DNA of 55,056 bases from Pseudooceanicola marinus (GCF_020177265.1 NZ_JAIVMC010000018.1:1-55056), one strand, 5' to 3'. Shown: positions 7,368 to 16,788, numbered from the stretch's first letter. Numbers and translations are program-made. The notes: a model not told the origin generated them from the letters alone.

Positions 7368-8675
7368 ATGAAACGTATTCTTAAGGCGCTGCTTCCGACC
7401 TCGGTCAGCCAGGGGATCCAGCAGGCCCGCGTGCAGAAGGCTTGGCAGGCGCCCCTGCAGGACTGGGCCCGGCTGGCGGCAGCCGCGCGCCCTGCCGACA
7501 AGGCCCATTCCAACCGTATCCTGATCCTTCCCAGCGACACCGATGCGATCACCGGCGCGCTTGGCGATGATGCGATGATCACCGCCACCGTGGAAATGAT
7601 GCGCCGGGTCACCCCGGATCTGGCGGTCGACATGCTCTGCGCGCCAAGGGCGGTCGAGATCGTCCGCGCCAAGGGATTCACCCCGATCATCCTGCCCAGC
7701 ACGCGCAAGATGCCGCAGATGCTGGACAAGCTGTTCACTGGCGCCCCCTATCAGGCGTTCTTCGCCCTCGGGGCGGACATCATGGACGGCTATTACAGCT
7801 CCAAGGTCACCGCCCGCATCCTGATCGCGGCCGACCTGGCGGTGCGCCACGGGGTTCCGGCGACGATCCTGGGCTGCAGCTTCAACGACCGACCCGATCC
7901 ACAGCTGAAACCGGTCTACGAGGCGATCGACCCCAGGGTCGAGCTGAACATGCGCGACGAGATCTCGCTGGAACGGATCCGCGCCTTTGCCGATGTCAAG
8001 GCGCGGCTGGTGGCCGACAGCGCCTTCACCCTGACTCCGGGACGGCTGGAGCCCGAGGCCGTGACCTGGACCGAGGCGCGCCGCGCCGAGGGCCGCAGGG
8101 TGCTGGGGATCAATGTCCACCCGATGCTGATCAGGGGGGCCACGCCCGAGCAGGTGGCGCAGATCATCGACACCACCGTCGCGGCGCTGATCCGGGTCGC
8201 CGGACAGCAGCAAGTGGCCTACCTGATGCTGCCGCATGACTATCGGGGCGATGATGGCGATGCCCGCTGCCTGCTGCCGATCCACCAGAAGCTGCAGGCC
8301 GCCGGCGGGATCGAGAGCTACTTCCTCGAGGGCGAGCACCGCGCTGCCGATCTCAAGGCCATGGCCGGACAGCTCGATGGGGTGGTCACCGGTCGCATGC
8401 ACTTGGCCATTGCCGCGCTCGGCATGGGGGTACCGGTACTCAGCCTGACCTACCAGGACAAGTTCGAGGGGCTCTATCGCCACTTCGGCCTGCCCTCCAC
8501 GCTGCTGCTGCCACCGGCGGTCTTCGATCAGCAGGACAGGCTCGGCACCGCCATCAACAGCTTTGTCACCGAGCTGCCGGCCCTGACCGCGACCGTGGCC
8601 GCCGCCAAGCCCGGGGTGCTGGCCCTGTCGCAGGCCAACTACGCCCCCTACCTGAGTGAGGAGGCCCTGGCATGA
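7368..8675 (+). CDS. Polysaccharide pyruvyl transferase family protein
   Basis: A 435-residue cytoplasmic enzyme expected to transfer pyruvate from phosphoenolpyruvate as a ketal onto a sugar, adding negative charge to the polymer. It has the GT-B-like layout of the family: an N-terminal half with GALGDDAMI and a C-terminal half with the signature DGVVTGRMHLAIAALGMGVP, including the conserved R-x-H. It is the first gene of a four-gene plus-strand operon, and its TGA overlaps the next ATG (ATGA at 8672). The family is clear; some members have other roles, so the pyruvyl group itself is inferred. Confidence 0.87.
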   Translation: MKRILKALLPTSVSQGIQQARVQKAWQAPLQDWARLAAAARPADKAHSNRILILPSDTDAITGALGDDAMITATVEMMRRVTPDLAVDMLCAPRAVEIVRAKGFTPIILPSTRKMPQMLDKLFTGAPYQAFFALGADIMDGYYSSKVTARILIAADLAVRHGVPATILGCSFNDRPDPQLKPVYEAIDPRVELNMRDEISLERIRAFADVKARLVADSAFTLTPGRLEPEAVTWTEARRAEGRRVLGINVHPMLIRGATPEQVAQIIDTTVAALIRVAGQQQVAYLMLPHDYRGDDGDARCLLPIHQKLQAAGGIESYFLEGEHRAADLKAMAGQLDGVVTGRMHLAIAALGMGVPVLSLTYQDKFEGLYRHFGLPSTLLLPPAVFDQQDRLGTAINSFVTELPALTATVAAAKPGVLALSQANYAPYLSEEALA

Positions 8676-9886
8676 AGGTCGTCCTGGTCACTTCCGTCCC
8701 GGCCTTCCCCACCACCGCAGGCAATCGCAGCCGGATCCGCGAGCTGGCCCGGGCCGTGCAGGAACTGGGTCATGAGCTGACCTTCGTCATACTGCCTGCC
8801 GAGCTGGACCAGGGCGATGCCGCCGCCCATGAGGCCGCCTTCGGCGCTGCGCGCGGCGGGCGCTTCGTGCAGCTGTCCAATGGTGGTGCGCTCGGACACC
8901 TCTGGTACCGTGTGCGCCGCAAGGCCCGCCTGGGCTGGCGCAAGGCCCTGCGGCTTCTGGGCATCGAGGCGGGGCATTATTCGGCGCTGGACCAGACCTG
9001 GTATGCTCCTTGGGCGGCGCAATTGGCCGAGCTGGGCCGCGACGCCGATGCGGTGATCGTCGAATATGTCTTCAACTCGAAGGTCTTCGACTGTTTCCCG
9101 GCCACGACCCGGCGCATCCTGGATACCCATGACGCCTTCGGCGAGCGCCACAAGCCCTATCTGGCACAGGGCATGACCATCGGGTACTGGACCTCGTTGC
9201 GCCTTTCCGCCGAGAACCGCGGTTTCCGCCGCGCCGATGCGATCTTGGCAATCCAGCAGGAAGAGGCCACCCGTTTTGCCGCGCAGATGGCGCAGGAGGG
9301 CAAATCGGAGGACAATCCAGAGGTCGCCGTGGTCAGCCACTTCCTGGATATCGACGCGCCGGTCGATGATTTCTCGGCATCGGAAACGGCGATGTTTCTA
9401 GCCTCGAACAACCCCTCCAACCGGCAAGCGATCCGCGAGTTCGTTGCCAATGTTCTGCCTTTGGTGGTCGAAAAGATGCCGGGCTTCGACCTGAAGCTGG
9501 TTGGGTCGATTTGCAAGGAAGCTCCCGACGGGCCCAATATCACCAAGCTGGGCCGGGTCGACGATCTGCGCGAGGCCTTCACCTTGGCGCCGCTCTCGGT
9601 CAATCCGATGTTGGTCGGCACTGGCATCAATATCAAGCTGTTGGACGCCATGGCGGCAGGGGTGGCCACAGTCTCGACCGAGACCGGGCTGCGCGGGCTG
9701 CCGGCGGAGTACCGCGCTGGCGTGGAAGAGGTCGGCGACCAGGATCACGCAGCCTTCGCGGCGCAAATCCTGCGCTTGGCCGGGGACGAGACCCTGCGCC
9801 GGCAGATCGGCGCGGCGGCCCATGCGGATGCGCTGCGCTGGAACGCAAAGCAATCGGCCCAGCTCAGCCGCTGCCTGGCGGGCTGA
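8672..9886 (+). CDS. Glycosyltransferase family 4
   Basis: A 404-residue GT-B transferase starting MKVVLVTSVPAFPTTAGNRSR, the usual first beta strand and glycine loop. The donor half contains LAPLSVNPMLVGTGINIKLLDAMAAGVATVST, matching the nucleotide-sugar binding region of the GT4 and related clan. It overlaps the pyruvyltransferase by 4 bases and is followed within 30 bases by the nitroreductase-like gene. It presumably builds the sugar that the pyruvyltransferase decorates. Donor and linkage are unknown. Confidence 0.85.
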   Translation: MKVVLVTSVPAFPTTAGNRSRIRELARAVQELGHELTFVILPAELDQGDAAAHEAAFGAARGGRFVQLSNGGALGHLWYRVRRKARLGWRKALRLLGIEAGHYSALDQTWYAPWAAQLAELGRDADAVIVEYVFNSKVFDCFPATTRRILDTHDAFGERHKPYLAQGMTIGYWTSLRLSAENRGFRRADAILAIQQEEATRFAAQMAQEGKSEDNPEVAVVSHFLDIDAPVDDFSASETAMFLASNNPSNRQAIREFVANVLPLVVEKMPGFDLKLVGSICKEAPDGPNITKLGRVDDLREAFTLAPLSVNPMLVGTGINIKLLDAMAAGVATVSTETGLRGLPAEYRAGVEEVGDQDHAAFAAQILRLAGDETLRRQIGAAAHADALRWNAKQSAQLSRCLAG

Positions 9887-9912
9887 ACGACCATGCGAGA
9901 GGGGTCCCTGTC

Positions 9913-10998
9913 ATGCGGAAAGTCCTGAAGAAGATCGTCTTCTCCATTCCCGGAGGCCCAGAGGCCCTTGCGGCCACCCGCGCCCGCAAGCGGCGCCGGA
10001 AGGTCAACGCCCTGCGCCGCCGCTGCTATGCGGCGGATGTGGCGAACGATATCCGCTATCTCAACTGGCACCGAGAGGGGGCCGACTACTGGAAACTCAG
10101 CTCGGAACTGATCTTCCAGCATCACAAGCTGGAAAAGGGGCTCTGCCTGCCTCCCGAGGCCCGCGCCTGGTTCGGCCGTACCGCGGCGCTGGAGACCTTC
10201 CGCCTGATGGAGGAATGGAAGACTCATGGCTTTGATCGCTCAGCTCCGGTCTACCAGTCGGCCCTAGGTATCCTGGCCGCTTATCGCGCCCGGCTGGAGG
10301 GGATCGCCGACGACAACCCCGAGCGGCTGGAGCTGATCGCCCGCATCACCGCCTATCTCGAGGACACCGCCCCCGAGCCGGCCTATGCCACCCCCCTGCC
10401 CGCCCGGCCCGCGCCCGAAGGGGTCCTGCCCATGCTGCAGGAGCTGGCTCTGGCCCGGCGCAGCACCCGCAATTTCACCGACCGCAAGGTGGACCCGGCC
10501 ATGGTGGCCGAGGCGGCGCGGATCGGCGCCCTGGCGCCCTCGGCCTGCAACCGCCAACCCTGGAAGGTGCATCTTTATGACGATCCGGCCCGTATCCGGG
10601 CGATGCTCGAGCTGCAGAACGGCAATTCCGGCTTCGGCCACACGGTGCCACTGCTGGCGGTAATCTGCGCCGACCAGGGCAGCTTTTTCGACAGCTCCGA
10701 ACGCTTCGAGCCGGTTCTGGATGGTGGCCTCTTCCTGATGTCCTTCCTCTACGGGCTGCAGGCCCAAGGGCTGGCCAGCTGTTGCCTGAACTGGGCGGTG
10801 CCGCCCGAACGTGATGCCGAGGGCCATGCCCGCGGCGATATCCCGCCCGAGCACAAGATCCTGACCTTCCTCGCCGTCGGCCACCCGGCGCCAGGCGCCG
10901 TGGTGCCGCTTTCGGGGCGGCGTCCGCTGGAGGACACGCTCCACTGGCATTCCGAAACGGCCTCCGTTACCTCCCCTGCGGCGGCCGCCGCGCAATGA
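9913..10998 (+). CDS. Nitroreductase-family protein in polysaccharide operon
   Basis: A 361-residue protein with two parts. The N-terminal 165 residues are basic then helical and without a known motif. The C-terminal half is a nitroreductase (FMN) domain with RRSTRNFTDRKVD, then APSACNRQPWKVHLYDD and a C-terminal FLAVGHPA block. Such proteins recur next to pyruvyltransferases in bacterial polysaccharide clusters; their reaction there is not established, though an oxidation or reduction of a sugar or lipid intermediate is conceivable. The ATG at 9913 is preceded by GAGGGG. Its stop overlaps the flippase start (ATGA at 10995). Confidence 0.82.
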   Translation: MRKVLKKIVFSIPGGPEALAATRARKRRRKVNALRRRCYAADVANDIRYLNWHREGADYWKLSSELIFQHHKLEKGLCLPPEARAWFGRTAALETFRLMEEWKTHGFDRSAPVYQSALGILAAYRARLEGIADDNPERLELIARITAYLEDTAPEPAYATPLPARPAPEGVLPMLQELALARRSTRNFTDRKVDPAMVAEAARIGALAPSACNRQPWKVHLYDDPARIRAMLELQNGNSGFGHTVPLLAVICADQGSFFDSSERFEPVLDGGLFLMSFLYGLQAQGLASCCLNWAVPPERDAEGHARGDIPPEHKILTFLAVGHPAPGAVVPLSGRRPLEDTLHWHSETASVTSPAAAAAQ

Positions 10999-12521
10999 GC
11001 GAACAGAACGGCACCGCCCCGCAACAGCCCCCCGCCTCGCTGTGGAAGTTCGCCCGCAGCGGCGTGTTTTGGTCACTGATCAAGAGCTGGGGCTCGCGCT
11101 TCCTGACCTTTTTCATCTCCATAATCCTAGCGCGGCTGCTCTCGCCCGAGGAATTCGGCATCGCTCAGACCTCGGCGCTGGTGCTCAGCTTCGTGCCTCT
11201 GGTGGCCGAGTTCGGCTTCGGCGCCTCGATCATACAACGCCGCAACCTGAAGGACTACGAGGCCAACCTGCCCTTCTTCGCCACCCTGGCCGTCGGGCTG
11301 GTACTGCTGCTGGCGGTGGTCACCTTCGCCGAGCCGCTGCAGGCCTGGGTGCGCGGCAGCGAAACCAGCGCCACGACCGGGAACGACCTGTCGCTTTATA
11401 TTTCGCTGGCAGCCGGCACCGTGCTGGTCAGCCTGCCGACGCTGTTCCAGGAGGCCTTCTACAAGAAACATATGAAGTTCAAGGAGTTGGCCCTGCGCCA
11501 GATGGTCTGCCACTTCCTCGGCGGCATAGCGGCGGTGGCGGCGGCCTTCGCCGGCTTCGGCATCTGGAGCTTCCTGATCCAGATCTACATCGCCAGCGTG
11601 ACCTCGGCGATCTGGCTGTGGCGGCGGCCGCAATGGCTCCCCTCGACGCGGATCGACGTGCCGGCCTTCACCCGCATGGCCCGCTTCGGCCTGCCGATTG
11701 TCGGTCAGCGCTTCAACGATTTTTTCGGCACCCGGCTGATCGACGTGCTGATCATCAGCCAGAGCGGCCTCGCCGCCTACGGCCTCTATGCTGTCGGATC
11801 GCGGCTCTACCTGCTGATGCTCCAACTGCTGCAGCGGGCGCTCTACGACGTGTCGCTTTCGGTGCTGTCGCAGGTGTCCCATGACCGCGCCCGGATCGGG
11901 GGTGTCTACATGAAGACTATCGCACTGTCCTCGCATGTAATGAGCCCGATCTTCGTCATGGTGGCGGTGCTGTCACCCGAAATCATGCTGTTTCTCTTCG
12001 GTGACAAGTGGCTGGGGATCGAGTCCATCGCCACGCCATTGCTACTGCTTGGCGCGGTGCAATGCGTGCAACACATGAACGGCGCTTTCCTGACCGCGCG
12101 CGGCAAGCCAAGCCTGGTGCTGGTGACGGGCATCACCAAGACCGTGCTGACCGTGGCCGGGCTGCTGCTGCTGCCGGCGCACACGGTGGAAAGCATGACC
12201 ATGGTCTTCGTGATCTGCCAGGCGCTGGTGGCCCCCCTTTCCTTCGCCATGAGCTGGCGGGAGCTGGGAGTCTCGGCCCTGGATCTGGCGCGTACCCTGC
12301 TGCAGGCCACGCTGCTTTGCGTCCTGGCCTTCGGCGCCGTGGTGCTGGCGCGGCCGCTGGTCGATCCCTGGTTCTCCTGGGCCCTGCCCCAGGCCTTGGT
12401 GCTGGGCATGGTCTTCTCGGCGGTCTACATCTCCGCCCTCCTGCTGGTCGATCCGGGCAAGATCGCCATGCTGCGCGACATGGTCGATCAGGGGCGGCAG
12501 AAAAAGAAAAAGGCGAGATGA
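10995..12521 (+). CDS. wzx: Wzx-type oligosaccharide flippase
   Basis: A 508-residue MOP-superfamily exporter with about 12-14 membrane segments. The opening FARSGVFWSLIKSWGSRFLT followed by FFISIILARLLSPEEFGIAQ is the classical N-terminus of Wzx/RfbX/ExoT proteins. It would turn the undecaprenyl-linked repeat unit to the periplasmic side for Wzy. It is last in the 7368-12521 operon and overlaps the preceding gene by 4 bases. It ends two bases before the stop of a convergent glycosyltransferase, leaving no room for a separate terminator. Confidence 0.92.
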   Translation: MSEQNGTAPQQPPASLWKFARSGVFWSLIKSWGSRFLTFFISIILARLLSPEEFGIAQTSALVLSFVPLVAEFGFGASIIQRRNLKDYEANLPFFATLAVGLVLLLAVVTFAEPLQAWVRGSETSATTGNDLSLYISLAAGTVLVSLPTLFQEAFYKKHMKFKELALRQMVCHFLGGIAAVAAAFAGFGIWSFLIQIYIASVTSAIWLWRRPQWLPSTRIDVPAFTRMARFGLPIVGQRFNDFFGTRLIDVLIISQSGLAAYGLYAVGSRLYLLMLQLLQRALYDVSLSVLSQVSHDRARIGGVYMKTIALSSHVMSPIFVMVAVLSPEIMLFLFGDKWLGIESIATPLLLLGAVQCVQHMNGAFLTARGKPSLVLVTGITKTVLTVAGLLLLPAHTVESMTMVFVICQALVAPLSFAMSWRELGVSALDLARTLLQATLLCVLAFGAVVLARPLVDPWFSWALPQALVLGMVFSAVYISALLLVDPGKIAMLRDMVDQGRQKKKKAR

Positions 12522-12523
12522 GA

Positions 12524-13579
12524 TCAGCGTGCCAGGCGGTGGTAGAAGGCCAGCGTCCCGGCGCCGATCCGGCTCCAGTCGAACGCCGCCAGATCGGGCT
12601 GCGCGCCACTGCCCCGCAAGGCCCGCGCCTCGTTCAGCGCCGCCTGCAGCTGCCCCCCGCTCAGTGCGCCCCCATCGATCAGCCGCACCCAGTCCTGCCC
12701 GACCGCCTCCTGCAACTCACGAAAAAGGGCATTGTCTGAGGCCAGGATCGGCCGATGGCACGATAGCGCAAAGATTGCCGCACCGGAGTTCAGGACATCC
12801 ACATAGGGAAAGACCACCAGGTCCGCCTCGCGCAGGGCCGCCAGCAGCTCCTCCTCCGACAGGAAGCGGTCCTCGTAGCTCACGCTGTCCCGGTGACTGT
12901 CGGGCAGCTGCTCCAGTAGCTCTTGCAGCCGGAGATCCGGCTTGCTGCGGCTCATCTCGCCACAGATCCGGAGGCGGGCCTGGCCGGCGGGCAGTTGCAG
13001 GAAGCTTTCCAGGACCTTCCAGGCGTTCTTGTAGGGCGTGATCGCCCCGAAGAAGAGCAGCAGGGGCGGCCTGTCGGCAGGGGGCGCGGGGGTCCCGGCC
13101 GGGGCCGCGCCGATGAGGGGCAGATAATGACCATGCGGAATGATGGCATGGGGCGTGTCGCGCAGGGCCGGCCATTGCTTCAGCGCCTGCTGCGCCGAGG
13201 CGCGGGTCATGAAGATGACACCGTCGACACGGGACAGGAACCAGGGCCAGAAATACCGGGCCAGCCGTGCCTCGTTCTTCTGCCCGTGACGCTGGAGGTT
13301 GTGCGCGGTCCAGACCACCCGTGTCCCGCGCAACGCCGCCAGGAGGAACAGCAGCCGCAGGAAGATGTAGCGGGGCCAGAAACGCCAGCCCCGGCCCGAG
13401 GCCAGGAACACGTCGGGCCAGTGCAGGTGCAGGATCTCCGGCGCCCGCCAGGTCAGCAGGGACGCGCGGCTGAACTCCATCACCTCGCAGTCGCCGGCGC
13501 TCTCGATCTCATCGTACAGCAGCTTCTGAAACGGATTGCGGTCCGCGTTCCGGCGCGCTGGCCAGGCCAGGATTCTCAT
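12524..13579 (-). CDS. Glycosyltransferase (GT4-like)
   Basis: A 351-residue GT-B protein beginning MRILAWPARRNADRNPFQ. Marks of the group are LHLHWPD, VVWTAHNLQRHG and, in the C-terminal half, LLFFGAITPYKNAWKVLE with DLVVFPYVDVLNSGAAIFA. It is the last gene of the long minus-strand operon that starts with manC. The ATG at 13579 lies 4 bases after the sulfotransferase stop, with GAGGAC as ribosome-binding site. The donor sugar is unknown; the neighbouring manC and ugd suggest GDP-mannose or UDP-glucuronate. Confidence 0.83.
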   Translation of the reverse strand: MRILAWPARRNADRNPFQKLLYDEIESAGDCEVMEFSRASLLTWRAPEILHLHWPDVFLASGRGWRFWPRYIFLRLLFLLAALRGTRVVWTAHNLQRHGQKNEARLARYFWPWFLSRVDGVIFMTRASAQQALKQWPALRDTPHAIIPHGHYLPLIGAAPAGTPAPPADRPPLLLFFGAITPYKNAWKVLESFLQLPAGQARLRICGEMSRSKPDLRLQELLEQLPDSHRDSVSYEDRFLSEEELLAALREADLVVFPYVDVLNSGAAIFALSCHRPILASDNALFRELQEAVGQDWVRLIDGGALSGGQLQAALNEARALRGSGAQPDLAAFDWSRIGAGTLAFYHRLAR

Positions 13580-13583
13580 GTGT

Positions 13584-14336
13584 TCAGTCCTCACGGCCAT
13601 GGCGTTCCCAATTGAACGCCCCCTCTTCGGCAACCAGCCGGTCGATGATGGCGGCGCTCAACCCCTCACGTTTCTCGCTCATCGGCTTCGAGTGGCGCAC
13701 CTTGCCGATCCCCCCCGCCAGGCTCTCCCGGGCCTGCGCCCCCTCCGGCCGCGACACCCCCTGGAAGGCATCCACCCGGGCCAGGACGGCCCCCGGATCG
13801 GTGCGCAGGTCCAGGTAATCCAGGATCAGCACCCGCTCGGGGTCGCGGTCGGCCATCTCCTCCCACTTGGCGTAATAGCCATGCCATTCCCGCAGATAGG
13901 CCCGGGCCAGCCCGCCCTCGACGAACTGCGCCTCATCCGCGAACCAGTCGTTCGACAGACCCCAGCGGTAGATCGCGTCGATCCAGTCCCGCGGCCGCCG
14001 GAAGAGCACGACATGGCGCTGTTCCGCCGGGTAGCGGCAGATCCGGTTCACCTCGTCGATGCCCTGGACGTGCCGACGGTTGAGATAACGCCGGTCCATG
14101 ACGATGCCGGTCTTGTCATCCTGCCAGCGGAAATGCTTGTGCCGCGGATTGGACCGGCCGGGATCGATCCGGTTCAGCACCCGGTAGTCCCCGATCTCCA
14201 GCACCGCGCAGAGATAGTTCGTCCCCGATCTCTGGATCCCCTGATGCACGATCGGATAGCGCCCCCGCGGCGGATCGCTCAGCCGCATCCAGGTCTTCCA
14301 TGCCAGGTCATAACCGGAACTGAGAAGTGTCTTCAT
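13584..14336 (-). CDS. Sulfotransferase-like protein
   Basis: A 250-residue cytoplasmic protein that probably transfers sulfate from PAPS to a sugar. Near residues 32-46 it has HQGIQRSGTNYLCAVLE, which fits the 5'-phosphosulfate loop (RSGT-N/S). VVLFRRPRDWIDAIYRWG fits the 3'-phosphate binding block (R-x-P-x-D-W). It lies between wzy and a glycosyltransferase inside the polysaccharide operon. The same plasmid carries cysD, cysNC and cysQ, which supply PAPS and remove PAP. Identity as a P-loop sulfotransferase is well supported; the acceptor is inferred from context. Confidence 0.8.
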   Translation of the reverse strand: MKTLLSSGYDLAWKTWMRLSDPPRGRYPIVHQGIQRSGTNYLCAVLEIGDYRVLNRIDPGRSNPRHKHFRWQDDKTGIVMDRRYLNRRHVQGIDEVNRICRYPAEQRHVVLFRRPRDWIDAIYRWGLSNDWFADEAQFVEGGLARAYLREWHGYYAKWEEMADRDPERVLILDYLDLRTDPGAVLARVDAFQGVSRPEGAQARESLAGGIGKVRHSKPMSEKREGLSAAIIDRLVAEEGAFNWERHGRED

Positions 14337-14347
14337 CTCGACAACGC

Positions 14348-15667
14348 CTATTCTGCGGGATGCAGGGCGGGGCCCCCGGGGGCCCCGCCCGCGTCCGGGG
14401 AGGCGGTCGTGCGCGTGCGCCGACGCACGCCCTCGACGGCCCGGCGGGGGCAGAGGCTCCCGGTGACGAAGAACAGGAAGATCGCGAACCAGGTCAGGAA
14501 GTGGTTCTGGTTGTGGTTCGACAGGGCGAACATGCAGGCGTTGATCGCCGCGATCACGGCGACGGTCTGCAGGTCGCTGTCGATCCAGTTCTGCGCCTGC
14601 TTCGACAGGAAACGCCGACGGAACAGCACGGAGACGGCCAGGAACACCCCGATGCAGAGGGAGAAACCCAGCACCCCCAGGCCGAAGAAGAACTGCAGGT
14701 AGGTGTTATGCAGGCCCGAGACCGTTGGGAATTCGAACCCGAGACCCAGCAGGGAGCTTTCGCTGAACTGCTCGTAGGCCGTGCCCCAGGCGGTATAGCG
14801 CACCCCCACGGAGGCCGAGCCGGCAACGGCCGAGCGATACCCGGTTTGCAGCACGTTCAGCGATTTCGACACGGTGTCGTCCGGCAGGATGATCACCACG
14901 GCGATGACCACCACCGTCAGGATGCCGATATAGCGCACCGTCTTGCCCGCGTTCACGCTCCACAGGGCAAAGATCACGCTAACGGCAAAGGACAGGTAGG
15001 CCGCGCGGGTGGTGGCCAGTGCCATGGCCATGAACCCCAGGCCCGCGATCGCGACCAGCAGGGGCAGGGACATGCGCCGGTTCCCGCGAATGATCAGCGC
15101 CAGGGCTGCGGTACAGAAAAACGCGGACATGGTGCCGAATTCGTTCGGATAGGACCCCGGGTTGAAGCGCAGGAGCCCGTAGCCATCCTGGGTCAGGACG
15201 TTGAACTGTTCGTAGAAGCTGCGCGGGAAGACATGGCTGGTCACCCCGAAATAGAGCACGCACCCGAGGACGGTGACCGCCAGGTAACCCTTGAAGGCCA
15301 GGATGACCATGTCCCAGGTCTTGTCCGTCCCCAGCTCCAGGCAGCGCCAGGCCGCCAGAACGAAGCTCCAGACGATCATGTTGTGCACGATCAGCCGCAT
15401 GACCGGGTGCCGGACCGGCGAGACATTGGCCGGCAGGCTGTCCAGATTGAGCACGATCGAGACCAGCCCCACCAGGAAATACAGGACGAGCCAGATCACC
15501 AGCCTCATCGCCGAGCGGTAGCGCAGCAGGTAGAGCAGCGTCAGTGGCAGAAGCAGAAAGAAGAAGCGCACGAAATCCCCCAGCGGGAAGCCGGGCAGCA
15601 GGGCCTTTCCCATCGGGGCCGTCAGGAACAGAAGCCCCATGGCCAGCATGTTCACCGTGATCTTCAA
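14348..15667 (-). CDS. wzy: Wzy-type polymerase / O-antigen ligase family
   Basis: A polytopic protein of about 439 residues with roughly 11-12 hydrophobic segments and a large periplasmic loop. The loop includes NPGSYPNEFGT, LATTRAAYLSFAVS and FPTVSGLHNTYLQFFFGLG; the last (H-N-T/S-x-L-x-x) is the O-antigen polymerase/ligase signature. It would join repeat units in the periplasm. I chose TTG at 15667, which overlaps the upstream stop as TTGA with GGA before it; ATG at 15685 is also in frame. Its last codons lie in a 26-base perfect palindrome. Confidence 0.88.
   Translation of the reverse strand: MKITVNMLAMGLLFLTAPMGKALLPGFPLGDFVRFFFLLLPLTLLYLLRYRSAMRLVIWLVLYFLVGLVSIVLNLDSLPANVSPVRHPVMRLIVHNMIVWSFVLAAWRCLELGTDKTWDMVILAFKGYLAVTVLGCVLYFGVTSHVFPRSFYEQFNVLTQDGYGLLRFNPGSYPNEFGTMSAFFCTAALALIIRGNRRMSLPLLVAIAGLGFMAMALATTRAAYLSFAVSVIFALWSVNAGKTVRYIGILTVVVIAVVIILPDDTVSKSLNVLQTGYRSAVAGSASVGVRYTAWGTAYEQFSESSLLGLGFEFPTVSGLHNTYLQFFFGLGVLGFSLCIGVFLAVSVLFRRRFLSKQAQNWIDSDLQTVAVIAAINACMFALSNHNQNHFLTWFAIFLFFVTGSLCPRRAVEGVRRRTRTTASPDAGGAPGGPALHPAE
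14365..14390. repeat. 26-bp perfect GC palindrome at the wzy 3' end
   Basis: The run GGGCGGGG-CCCCC-GGGGG-CCCCGCCC equals its own reverse complement. It is wholly inside the last codons of wzy and is followed on the minus strand by the wzy stop (14348) and, 12 bases later, the sulfotransferase start. As RNA it can fold into a very stable hairpin, which could slow ribosomes or polymerase between the two genes. Confidence 0.6.
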
Positions 15668-16788
15668 ACGTCCATTCCCTTCCATGCTGCGCGGACGGTG
15701 TCGTCCCAATCAGCCGCCACCTCGGCGATGCCGTAGGCCCGGGCCACCGGGGCCTGGCGCTGACGCAGCGCGCTCAGCCGGGCGGGATCGGTGGCCAGGG
15801 CCGCCAGCTCGCTCGCGATGGCTGCGGTGTCGTCCTGGGGAAAGAGCCCTGCCCCCCCGGCGGGGTGCAGGATCCCCCGGGGGCCGACGTGATCACTGGC
15901 GATCACCGCCAGGCCCGCGGCCAGCGCCTCGACCACGACGATACCGAAAAGCTCTTCCCAGGTCTCGGTCTTCCGGCTGAGCAGCATCAGAATGTCATGC
16001 TCGGCCATGATGCCGGCCAGTTTTGCCCGATCCATGACCGGGCCGAGGAAGGTGAGGCCCGCCGCCGGATCGGCGGCGGCGGCCTCGACCGCGCCGGCCA
16101 GCGGGCCATTGCCCACCACGGTCAGGCGGATCCCCTGCCCGGCCAGCTGCGGCATCATCTCCAGCAGTGTGCCGATCCCCTTCTTCTCCGAGATCTCGCC
16201 CACGTAGAGCAGCCGCAACCCCGGGGCCTGCCGCGGCGCATGCCGCGCCCCGGCCTCGAAGAAGACGGCCGGCACCGCATGGGGGATCACCCGGGCCTCC
16301 ACGCCCGCCGCGGCGCGCACCGCCTCGGCGACCACCGGCGTCACCGCCACGGTGGTGACATTGGGGTGGCGCAGGAAGGCCAGCCATCGGCCCTGCAGCC
16401 AGCGTTTCAGGGCGGCGGGGCGCGGCTGGCGCGGGGTGCGCTCCAGCCCCCAGTCATGCCAGGAGGTGTGATAGAGGATGCGGTTGCGCCGGGCCAGGCC
16501 GCGGTAGATCAGCAGCCGCCAGTCCCAGGGGGCAAAGCCCATCACCACCACCTCGCCGCGCACCCCGGGCAGGGACAGGCGGAACAGCAGGTCGTGCCAG
16601 GCATTGGCCGTGCGCACCCCCGGCGGGGTCCGGTCGCGGCGCCAGGCGCGCAGCCATTCCTTGACCACCGAATAGCGATGCGCCCCGGTCAGCTGCACCC
16701 GCCCCTCGCGGGCCAGGTCGTAAAGCGCGGGGAAATACTTGGCCGGGTTGGTCTCGTGGATCAGCCGCAGGCGGATCGGTGCACTCAT
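15664..16788 (-). CDS. Glycosyltransferase family 4
   Basis: A 374-residue GT-B transferase. The C-terminal half shows LRLLYVGEISEKKGIGTLLE, TVVGNGPL and EELFGIVVVEALAAGLAVIAS, the E-x7-E motif of GT4. The N-terminal half has MGFAPWDWRLLIYRGLARR and YHTSWHDWG. The start overlaps the preceding gene by 4 bases (ATGA at 16785-16788), so it is translationally coupled. It belongs to the manC-ugd operon. Substrates are unknown. Confidence 0.87.
   Translation of the reverse strand: MSAPIRLRLIHETNPAKYFPALYDLAREGRVQLTGAHRYSVVKEWLRAWRRDRTPPGVRTANAWHDLLFRLSLPGVRGEVVVMGFAPWDWRLLIYRGLARRNRILYHTSWHDWGLERTPRQPRPAALKRWLQGRWLAFLRHPNVTTVAVTPVVAEAVRAAAGVEARVIPHAVPAVFFEAGARHAPRQAPGLRLLYVGEISEKKGIGTLLEMMPQLAGQGIRLTVVGNGPLAGAVEAAAADPAAGLTFLGPVMDRAKLAGIMAEHDILMLLSRKTETWEELFGIVVVEALAAGLAVIASDHVGPRGILHPAGGAGLFPQDDTAAIASELAALATDPARLSALRQRQAPVARAYGIAEVAADWDDTVRAAWKGMDV

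Noticed and set aside
9511..9912. Upstream extension of the nitroreductase-like gene through the preceding glycosyltransferase
   Set aside because: It overlaps 375 bases of a recognisable glycosyltransferase in another frame, while ATG at 9913 has a ribosome-binding site and a sensible N-terminus.
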